Positions 53,013 through 61,382 of a DNA stretch of 64,000 nucleotides are shown here, one piece after another. The notes below the pieces were generated by a model. That model saw nothing but the letters and a program-made list of their open reading frames with translations. It was not told the DNA's origin and did no database searches. The number at the start of each line of letters is the position of its first letter. Within the stretch, counting starts at the first letter, position 1. The stretch is taken from NCBI RefSeq assembly GCF_947241705.1, contig NC_079258.1:248001-312000 (forward strand). The letters are read 5' to 3'. Origin of the DNA: Saccharomyces mikatae IFO 1815. Lineage: Eukaryota; Ascomycota; Saccharomycetes; Saccharomycetales; Saccharomycetaceae. Both the position numbers and the translations under genes were made by a program.

Positions 53013-53131
53013 TTCTATATATCTCTTTTATATAATTTATGAAAGAACGACTTGTTCCTACTTATTACAATTTACAAAAACTACTAATTATCAACGTTTT
53101 TATAAACAATGGAATTCCAACAATTATCTCA
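53013..53131 (+). mobile_element. Fragments of Ty LTRs (fossil)
   Basis: 53013-53095 resembles the right part of the LTR at 53287-53616 (CTAATTATCAAC end). 53097-53131 resembles the 3' end of a Ty1/Ty2 delta (TTATAAACAATGGAATTCCA, ...TATCTCA). Both are partial, so this is an old composite of truncated LTRs. Confidence 0.6.
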
Positions 53132-53286
53132 GTAATATAGTGAGTTATTTTCAAACAGGATTATGCGAGCACCTTCTTAGGTAATTCGCAAAATATACCA
53201 TTGATTAGTGTCATCTCCACATTAGTTGTCATTTGACAATCTAACACCTATAAATAATTAAAGAAGAAGTGAAAATGTTTATTAGT

Positions 53287-53616
53287 TGTTGGAATAAGTG
53301 ATTACTACTATACACCTATTCGTATAAATTGGATTAAGTTATTGCAACTATACGTCTTCGTATAAATTGAAGTAGAAAAATTCTAATAATAGAATTTACT
53401 GCAGTAATGAGATAAAGATCTATTAATTGATCAGAACTTATTATATAAGAAGATGAGTTATCACCAAATTCTTATCATCAACACTCTGATTTATGTCTGA
53501 ACCTTTGGGTTTAATATAACCAATCCGCGTGTGTTTGATATACCTCTCTTATATAGATTAAGAAGGAACGACGATTCTTAATTATTACAACTTACTAAAC
53601 AACTAATTATCAACAT
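53287..53616 (+). mobile_element. Solo Ty LTR, probably Ty4/Tsu4 class (fossil)
   Basis: A 330-base unit starting TGTTGGAATAAG and ending CTAATTATCAACA, i.e. TG...CA termini with a TATA-like CTTATATAGA. Family assignment (tau-like) rests on remembered similarity and is uncertain. No clear target-site duplication is seen. Its distance from the tRNA gene (about 360 bases) fits Ty insertion near Pol III genes. Diverged copies here suggest it is not recent. Confidence 0.6.
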
Positions 53617-53745
53617 GAATTATGTCTGAACCATAGGTTTTAATATAACCAATCAGCGTGTGTTTGATATACATCTCTTATATAGAATAAGAAAGAACGA
53701 CTTCTCCTTAATTGTTAAATATTACTAAACAACTAATTATCAACA
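53617..53745 (+). repeat. 129-base tandem duplicate of the LTR right part
   Basis: 53488-53616 and 53617-53745 are both 129 bases, head to tail, each running from TGA(T/A)TTATGTCTGAACC to CTAATTATCAACA. They differ at about one position in eight by eye. Confidence 0.75.
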
Positions 53746-53965
53746 CTGTAAAACATGCTTGAGTCTTTTGAGGTAATTGTCAAAAAAGATGAGCCGGATA
53801 ATGGTGGCACAAATTTTTTACATATGAAAAAAACTTTTTACTGCCTTTGGCTTCCTTCCAATCTCACTGCAAAGTACTAGTGAACTTTTTGATATTTGAA
53901 GCGTCTCAGTGCTTTTAATTTCGCAAGCATATGACGGTGGACGCCATATGCGCGGACACAACAGT

Positions 53966-53972
53966 AAAAAAA
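53966..53972 (-). terminator. Pol III terminator of tRNA-Thr
   Basis: Seven A on the + strand, i.e. a T7 run directly after the tRNA 3' end. Confidence 0.85.
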
Positions 53973-54045
53973 TGCTTCCAATCGGAGTTGAACCGATGAT
54001 CTCCACATTACTAGTGTGGCGCCTTACCAACTTGGCCATAGAAGC
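53973..54045 (-). tRNA. tRNA-Thr (anticodon AGU)
   Basis: 73 bases, no intron. Acceptor stem GCTTCTA pairs with TGGAAGC (one G-T), discriminator A, TGGCCAAGTTGG A box, anticodon stem CCACA/TGTGG with loop CTAGTAA (anticodon AGT), and B box GGTTCAACTCC. Its position 1.6 kb right of the a1 gene matches tT(AGU)C, which in S. cerevisiae acts as the barrier that stops Sir-silenced chromatin from spreading out of HMR through TFIIIC/TFIIIB. Confidence 0.96.
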
Positions 54046-54201
54046 CCAATTACATGAGAAAATGTCCTGAGGTGAAACCTTATAGCACACGTTAGCACTA
54101 ACAACTGTTGTAGATGAAAACATCAAAAATTACTTAAAAGGGTAATTATTAATGTCACCTTAAACGAACTTAGGCACTCTACCCAAAGTAGTAATAATAA
54201 C

Positions 54202-54330
54202 TGTTGATAATTCTTGATAATTAGTTGTTTAGTAAGTTGCAATAATTAAGAATAAGTCGTTCTTTTTTATTCTATATAAGAGAGGTATATAAAGCACACG
54301 CTAATTGGTTATATTTGAGATGATGGTGGA
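54202..54330 (-). mobile_element. Partial Ty LTR, same family as the 53287 LTR, reverse orientation (fossil)
   Basis: Reads TGTTGATAATTC then TTGATAATTAGTTGTTTAG on the + strand, i.e. the reverse of the CTAATTATCAACA end, with a 10-base internal repeat near its terminus. Alignment with the other copy ends near 54318, shortly before the delta LTR. It lies about 160 bases upstream of the tRNA, a favoured Ty target zone. Confidence 0.65.
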
Positions 54331-54333
54331 GTT

Positions 54334-54648
54334 TGATGTAATTGTTGAGATTCCATTTTTTAATAAGGCAATAATATTAGGTATGTAGATATACTAGAAG
54401 TTCTCCTCGGGGATTTAAGAATCCATAAAAGGGAATCTGCAATTCTACACAATTCTATAAACATTATTACCATCGTTTTATATGTTGTTATTCATTGATC
54501 CTATTACATTATCAATCCTTGCGTTTCAGCTTCCACTAATTTGGACGACTATTTCTCATCATTTGCGTCATCTTCTAACACCGTATATGATAATATACCA
54601 GTAACGTAACTACTAGTTAGTAGATGATAGTTGATTTATATTACAACA
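54334..54648 (-). mobile_element. Solo Ty1/Ty2-type delta LTR (fossil)
   Basis: On the minus strand it begins TGTTGTAATATAAATCAACT and ends near AATTACATCA, with typical delta internal stretches (AATAGTCGTCCAAATTAGTG, CTTCTAGTATATCTACATAC). It is 315 bases long, near the delta length. No clear target-site duplication is seen. Orientation is reverse, next to the partial LTR, and it looks degenerate. Confidence 0.85.
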
Positions 54649-56276
54649 CTATTCGCTTACTATGTTTTGTTCAATATAAACAACATCGGAAATTTGACTA
54701 ACTAGTTAATAACCCAATGGTGGAGATATTACCCCCATAAACCAACCGATCTTTGAAGAAAGATGAAAAAAATAATTGCTTCTATCTGATTAGAAATATT
54801 AATGCTTGCTATGAGATATCCAGCTTATTGTTCAACACCCAAAAACATCTCCTTTTTACGTAGATAGATACCATTAACTAACACCAACTGTACCATTTTA
54901 TTTATGGCCAAGAGAAAATTGTCAGATGCCTATAACCAAATGTTTTCATAATGCTTCAGATTATTATCAGTAGAACTGAAAGACTGCCTGAAATCCTTAC
55001 TGGTAATAATTAATTTCATAACAGCAGGAAATACCTAACCAACTGTATCTTTATTTCTCGATTCACTCCGGTGGTGCGTGTCAGACAAATGTTATTATTC
55101 TTTCAAGTTTGGTAGGATTGGTAACAAGACATGAGTCAAACATTAGAGATTGAGAAAAATACTGTTCAGCCTAATTTTATCAAAGAGATTGTTTATGAAA
55201 ACTTTGCCATTGAGTTAAATAATGTCACTTTATAATTGTTGGTAATCATTTCAATGGTTTTCGGGGATGTAGGCATTGAGGCGGCTGGTAGAGCATTATT
55301 ACTGGTATTAATCTGATTATAGGAAGTTTAGGGCATTGATATGAGATTTCATATCGAAAAGCCTATTTGTAATACGCTTGTAAAAGAATTCAAAATTGTT
55401 GAATCCGTTGAAATAGTTAGTTATTTGATGAAAGTACTTCCTAAAACGCAGAAACTGTTCCACACAGCTATGCAAAAAAGCCCTTCTTTTTCAATATTAT
55501 CAACAGTGGAAGGTAAAACATAGAACTATTCTATCACAAATAAATTTCAGTGGCCTTAAGAAGATATAAAAACTTTTGAAAAAACTAGTTCGAAGCGCGG
55601 ATGTTACTATTTTTAAGACCCTATAAGATATGTCATTGAAGTATCCAATAACTCTGCCTAAGATTTTGTAGCTGCAGTACATGCGAAAATATCACTAGTG
55701 TTTTTAAATTGCAGACTGACTTTTGAACTGAAAATTGTTAATACGTTGTTCCAAAGTACTTTACCTAAAGTAGATAGAGTAACAAGTGTTAAAGCGATTG
55801 AAATTTATAAACCTATTGAATTAGTTACCCCAACGCACCGGTCACTTTAATAGAGCTAGCCACAACCTATATCTATTTAGTGTATAATGACCAACTTTTA
55901 TTACGAGGGAATTCTCTAAGAATTCTTAAACCAGCATCACTTGGTACTCGTAAAGCTCTCTTCTCTTTGGGTATCGACAATCGCTAAGCAATACGACAGA
56001 ACAAATAAATAGTCAAAATACACTTTTGGGTTAATCCTATAAAAACGGAAGAGAAAATTAAATGCTTAGGATAACAAAAAAATTACGCTATATCCATATA
56101 TCTCGATCCCAAAGTGTACCGTATTATAATAATATTCAAGTTAAAGAAAAAATGAATATAATTCAAACATAACGTGCACTTTTGGAGTAAGGTACACCAT
56201 AATAATTTATAATCATCACTTTAATCAGAAAGAAAAAATCTTAAAGTTAAAAGACAAGGAGAAATAAATACGAAAT
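54649..56276. other. Decayed region between LTRs and GIT1
   Basis: 1.6 kb with no intact gene. Stretches read like protein sequence in one direction: a 34-codon ATG frame at 55131-55235 (MSQTLEIEKNTVQPNFIKEI...), then VIISMVFGDVGIEAAGRALL, then 55341-55523 (MRFHIEKPICNTLVKEFKIV...), and KIVNTLFQSTLPKVDRVTSV near 55730. Stops separate them. I cannot name the family. It may be one ruined gene of the host. Confidence 0.4.
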
Positions 56277-57833
56277 TCAACTTTGCTCAATTTGTTTGAC
56301 AGAAATTATCTCTGTGTTCTTCTTACTACAATCAGTACTATTGTATTCATTGTCAATAGTCATAACGACTGATTCTTTATCTGTCTCATCAAATCCCATT
56401 TTACCGGTCCAGCCATTGGATACTAAATAGTTGTGAAATTCAACATCTTGTTTCATTAAGTCATTTTCAAGCGAATGTGGAACAAAGAAATATGTAATAA
56501 TAATACCAAAAAGACCACAAATTGCAGCAATAATAAAAGTCCATCTTGCGCCCAAATTATCTCTAATAGGTTGAAAACATTCAACGCCCACTACAGAACC
56601 AATCTTACCAGTCACAGCGGATAGACCGTAGAAAACACCTCTAACAGCGGTGGCCGACGCTTCACTGCTAATAACACCAAGCATATCACCTGGTCCTGCA
56701 TTACCTAACATATTCATGAACGCGTAAAAGATAATAAACAAAGGTGTAATTTCTTTTAATTGGTCGTACGCACAACCGATTATTAGGCCAAAGATTATGT
56801 ATCCAGAGAAACCAAACATTAATGTATATTTACGACCAATGCGATCAGACAAATAAGCACCAATTGGAACACCCAGTACGGCCAGAACGCCCAGTAGTAA
56901 GTTCCACTCTGCCACTCTTTCTAAATTACTTTGATCCTTAATAACAGAACCGATAATTGTTGAGCTGAAAATACCATTTGGGAAAGTGACGAAATCATAC
57001 ATAAACCAGGTACCACAGGTACCAAGTAATCTTTTCCAGTAAAATTTCAATGCTAGAAAATATGGTATGTTTCTTTTGATCCTACCTTTTTCATACACTT
57101 CTGTGGTAGCTGTCTTCCATCTGAAATAGAACACTGTCAATGGCCAGAAGCAACCTAAGGCAAAAACAATCCTCCAGATAGCCTCTAAATTTTCCGTTCC
57201 TGAACAAATTTTGTAGACAATTAGAAAGATAATCGTAGCAAATGGACCACCGAAGGCTAACGGTAAATTTGTGACCATAACCAGGATACCGCCTCTTTTG
57301 GTTGTAGTATATTCATTAGCAGACTCATTAGCGCTTAATGTACTAGTAGGATATTCTGCACCAACACCGATGCCTACCAAACCTCTCATAACTGTTAACA
57401 TCCAGAACATACCCGGTATAGTAGTACCATGAGAAGCTGCACACAGAGCACTACCAATAACCAAGATAGTCGTAGCGACAAGGATACATGATTTTCTACT
57501 ATAATAATCAGCGGCAATGCCCATAAAAAATTGACCAAAAATAATACCAACTAAAGCTGCATTGGAAACTCTAGTTGACACTTTCGAACTATAGTTTTCC
57601 TTACCATACTCCATGACAAAAACCTTATTCAACATACTCATTGAACCATTCACATAACCGTCACTGATTAGAGCAAAACCGGATGCAATGATCGTAACTA
57701 TGTTTTTCCATTTATTTTTTCTGGAGGTTTCAGTACGAGCAGCACGTCTTTCAGCATCATATTTGATTAGTCTAGGACTAGTATTCATATTCACTTCCTT
57801 CTCTTTAACCAATGAGGTATCTTTATCTTCCAT
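56277..57833 (-). CDS. GIT1: Git1, glycerophosphoinositol/glycerophosphocholine permease
   Basis: 518 residues (YCR098C). A major-facilitator protein of the phosphate:H+ symporter group with about 12 membrane segments. Signature features: GIAADYYSRKSCIL between TM2 and TM3, GVGAEYPTSTLSANE after TM4, and IGAYLSDRIGRKYTL after TM8. Git1 imports glycerophosphoinositol and glycerophosphocholine as phosphate and inositol sources at the plasma membrane. It is induced by low phosphate through Pho2/Pho4 and by Ino2/Ino4. E-boxes upstream agree. It is the last intact gene before the subtelomere-like block. Confidence 0.96.
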   Translation of the reverse strand: MEDKDTSLVKEKEVNMNTSPRLIKYDAERRAARTETSRKNKWKNIVTIIASGFALISDGYVNGSMSMLNKVFVMEYGKENYSSKVSTRVSNAALVGIIFGQFFMGIAADYYSRKSCILVATTILVIGSALCAASHGTTIPGMFWMLTVMRGLVGIGVGAEYPTSTLSANESANEYTTTKRGGILVMVTNLPLAFGGPFATIIFLIVYKICSGTENLEAIWRIVFALGCFWPLTVFYFRWKTATTEVYEKGRIKRNIPYFLALKFYWKRLLGTCGTWFMYDFVTFPNGIFSSTIIGSVIKDQSNLERVAEWNLLLGVLAVLGVPIGAYLSDRIGRKYTLMFGFSGYIIFGLIIGCAYDQLKEITPLFIIFYAFMNMLGNAGPGDMLGVISSEASATAVRGVFYGLSAVTGKIGSVVGVECFQPIRDNLGARWTFIIAAICGLFGIIITYFFVPHSLENDLMKQDVEFHNYLVSNGWTGKMGFDETDKESVVMTIDNEYNSTDCSKKNTEIISVKQIEQS

Positions 57834-60019
57834 TTTAGCTATACTCTATATTTCGATAATAGGCTAAGAAGGTTAACTTGCCTTTGCGCTTTGTTGGCTA
57901 ATAATAAGAGAAGGAAAACACCACTATAACGAATATCTGCTACTACCAATTATTGACTTTATATATTTGATTGTTTTTCTATTTTATTCAGAGACATCCA
58001 CAGTTATTTTCCAGCAGATGTCCCTCACCAAAAGAAACTAAGATAGCCAAATTGAGGAACTAATTTAACTAAAGTTTACGAAAATTATCGTACGATACAG
58101 TGTGTGAGATGCCTTATGCCTATATAATCAAGTCATCCTAAGTGGGGGTCTCATAAGGCGATTTATAAATATTAAGATGAACGTGCCATTGAACAGCAAA
58201 ATGAAGACCATAAAATCCAATCATATAGCTCCTATTATTCGAGTGTAATTACCGTTGGTATAACATTTTACGCGGCTATTACTGCCTGTTGTTTCTTTCA
58301 TTTTTTATCTTTCTTTACTATCTATCCACGTGTGTCGCGAAAAATAATAAACATGCAGACACTCCCGTATTAAGGGGATACTGTCAAAAGGAGCATGCTC
58401 AATACTATCGTATTACTATGCTCGTTATTTTTCTATCATCTTGGCAAAACGTGGGGTCTGAACTTTTAAAACGTACAGTGATATTTGTGGATATGCAATC
58501 AAGAAAAGTTAATTACTTATCCTTCCTTATAATTTGCCAATTTTATTTTTCATAGACACGTATTATCAATTTACCGTTAGAAGTATTCTCCGTAAAATGT
58601 TGATAACATTGAATTTTACTCAACCGATAACCTCTTCTTTCTTATTTTTTTTCTATTATTTTCGACAGTATTTCTTCCGGCCTTTTTGCAGATGTATTAC
58701 CTTTAACGTCCTTTTTCGCCTACAGTTCAGTTATTAACAAAAGCGAACATGTACTACTGGCCGCTTAATTATTGTAAACAAAGATTAATAAAGATCTGTA
58801 TACAGTATTAGAGATAGAGTAATATGTCTATCATTATTTGCTGCATTTGGACTTGGATTTTAGACATCACTAACAGATCCAACATAATGAAATAGTGCTA
58901 AAATAAACCATGACTAGAACCCACTAGTTTGAATAGAGCCATCATCTGTATCGGTCTGATACACAGTTCTATCCAGAGATATAACCAAGAGAATAACCGA
59001 GTGAGACAAAAGTGATGGTAGAAAGCTTCCCATCTTTTTATATCTTAGACATTGACTGAAAAGGGAAGCCACAGCAAACTATCAATACATACGTAGAGAA
59101 GAACTTCCTTGGATGAGTCAAAATTTGTCCAACACGTTCATTGAATCTATTGTACTGTCCCTTAACCTTTTTTCTTTGAGCTACCATACTGGAAAGATTT
59201 CAAACGAAGAAACTGAGTTCCAGCAACCAAAGTGGGAGAGTTCTACATCTAAGAGATATATACATACGGTCAAGAAATTTTCGACACCATGTTGAGACCT
59301 TTCAATTCAACTGATAGAGTACGTACCAACGCTAACATAGAATTGTCAAATCATCAACCTTCTCAGACTGATAAGCTACTCATTCAGAGCTCAGCTGAGG
59401 TCAATCAAAAATCGTCTCTTTGATCCAGCAATGGATGGTTCAACAGTGCTAATACTAATAAATTCAACAATACACAATAAAAAGTAATGTTTAAAATGAG
59501 ATAAGCTCAAATTTTTGTATTGGAGCTTTCGTTATTTTTTGTGAACAGCGTCGCTGACATTTTTTTTATATATTAATTCCTTAGGGTATAAGAAAGAAGG
59601 TGCAGTTCCTTGAAGATGTTGAACTATTTGAATATATTTAACATTGGAAATATCACAAAATTTACTTTACTTATACTTCTAATTGCATAGAAGCTTATTG
59701 AGTTAGCCAAATAATCCATCAGTCCAAACCGGACGAGGAATGATGATTTCATCGAATTTTGCGATCACATGCTAGCTGCCTTTTCTGAATATCTGTCCAG
59801 AAACACATACTGGGATATATATACATGGGAGAAATGCTTCAGAAAGTTTTATCAAAAATCCACTTTTAGTTAGGAATGAGACTATTAACGAGAGAACTCG
59901 CTACATAGGTCATACGATCTGCTTAGAAAAATGTGTTACTACAGATGCCTCTATAAATAAATATCTTGTTGATGTGGCTATGTCCTGCTTTGATATATTT
60001 TCATGTTATGATATGTAAT
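57834..60019. other. GIT1 upstream and decayed subtelomere-like region
   Basis: About 2.2 kb without an intact gene. Short frames (58289-58555 and 59113-59295, the latter ATG-started) show no homology I recognise. Two E-boxes near the left end fit GIT1 control. The rest is AT-rich with no tRNA or LTR seen. Confidence 0.5.
58327..58453. promoter_or_regulatory. Candidate Pho4/Ino2-Ino4 E-boxes upstream of GIT1
   Basis: CACGTG at 58327-58332 and CCCACGTTTT (reverse of AAAACGTGGG) around 58446-58455, about 495 and 615 bases before the GIT1 ATG. CACGTG and CACGTT are the two Pho4 classes. Known GIT1 induction by low phosphate supports the reading; binding is inferred. Confidence 0.5.
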
Positions 60020-60887
60020 CTAAACATACTTTAAGACAGTTTCTCTGTGAATAGAAACTACTTGGGTTTCGAGCGCAAGATGATCAGTGTTATGGTAAGC
60101 AACCTCTAAGTTGTCAACGACTATCCGAAAAGCTTCAGCCCTGGCAACGCTAAAAATAATGTAGCTTGCACCCCATAAAACCAGCACGGGAATGTTTGAA
60201 TTTCTCAGGAACGCTTAAAAGGTTGGATACAGCTTTAAATTATTCTGGTAGTCGAAGAATAATTTTTATTGAATATCAGTCTGACCGGAGCGTTTAATTA
60301 GCGCAATTTCAAGCGTATATAAGCAGCGGGATCAACGGATTCAATATCTGCCACTCCGTCATGGTACTAAGAAATAACATTTGCCGGATCTCTAACGTAC
60401 GAAACAAGAGTTTCAATAAACACCAGATCATTCTGATATGACTTCGAATATTCCTTCAAACGACCCCAAAGTCGGTCATCGAGGCCCTCTTCGTAAGCAT
60501 CACCATTCTGGGTAGTAATACCTGTAATTTTAGAAGGGTACTTCGAGGTTAACTAGAAGCTTGCAAGAGAACTATAATTAAATATATAAATGCAATATTT
60601 TCAATCTTCATAGCATCTAGAAAATATCCGACATTCTTACTTAGAGTGTCAAAGCTGAACATATAGTTGTCAGGTGTCTCTGTAAATCCTAACCCAGGTA
60701 GATCTGGGGCAATAACGTGGAAGTGTGTACTTAATAAAGGAATGAGGTTCCTGAACATGTTGGAGGAGGTGGGGAACCCATGTAGCAATAAAATCGTAGG
60801 GTTTTCTGCTGATCCTGCTTCACGATACCAAACCTTCACACCGTCTTGAACTTGAATTTTGTGGAATTTTGCAATGATATTTAACAT
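60020..60887 (-). pseudogene. Relic of epoxide hydrolase-like gene (YNR064C family)
   Basis: The first about 100 codons (60887 down to about 60580) read cleanly: FHKIQVQDGVKVWYREAGSA, ILLLHGFPTSSNMFRNLIPLL, VIAPDLPGLGFTETP, an alpha/beta hydrolase with the oxyanion HGFP. The frame then shifts by one base near 60575, and beyond it homology continues past several stops: PSKITGITTQNGDAYEEGLD, DPANVIS-stop-YHDGV, DPAAY, and a tail to about 60020. That covers nearly the whole 290-residue YNR064C protein, with at least four disruptions (one frameshift, stops in place of Arg, Gln and others). In the family, the enzyme hydrolyses epoxides. It is followed by a VPS10-like gene, as YNR064C is by YNR065C. 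Confidence 0.9.
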
Positions 60888-61382
60888 ATTTACCTATCTT
60901 TGCTTCGAGGGTGAAAAGGAAATGATCAACACATTCAGTTTCCTGTAAATTATATATGTTCTTTTTTGGGCTCCTATCACTTCTGGCTCCTATCACTTAA
61001 AATTTCTGTCACATCGTGTGCGGCAGAGACTGTGTAGAAAAAAAGATAGAATTTGGCAATACCATGCATCTTTATATTTTACCATTTGTTCTTAGCTTAC
61101 ATCAATACACACAATACAAAAACAAAGTCGTTTGTATGTAATAATGTGGAGCCCGAAATGAATTTCAAGCTGAAGAAAATGTTTTTGTTTTCATTAATTT
61201 TTTATATAGTCAGTTTATAATACACGTTATGTGCATCTGTTTTAGATTATATTATCCTTACGATTATGTTCATGGCAGGATGATCGCTGCTTCAAGAAAA
61301 AGGTACGATTTTGGGTAAAATTTTAGATTTATTTCCCTAATGGAAAATACGTAGAGTTGTTAGTGGACAGGCGTACACTCTC
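60888..61382. other. Hydrolase relic-VPS10-like intergenic region
   Basis: 495 AT-rich bases. A 14-base unit GGCTCCTATCACTT occurs twice, at 60969-60982 and 60985-60998. No gene is seen. Confidence 0.5.

Larger units (their letters stand above)
52669..53286. other. HMR right flank up to the first LTR
   Basis: 618 AT-rich bases carrying the candidate HMR-I silencer (52863-52897) and partial LTR fossils (about 53013-53131). No gene is seen. Confidence 0.55.

Noticed and set aside
53818-54126. 102-codon ORF across the tRNA-Thr gene
   Set aside because: Overlaps the tRNA on the same strand; a chance open frame.
58289-58555. 88-codon ORF upstream of GIT1
   Set aside because: Hydrophobic and Tyr-rich by AT composition, no homology recognised, overlaps the likely regulatory region.
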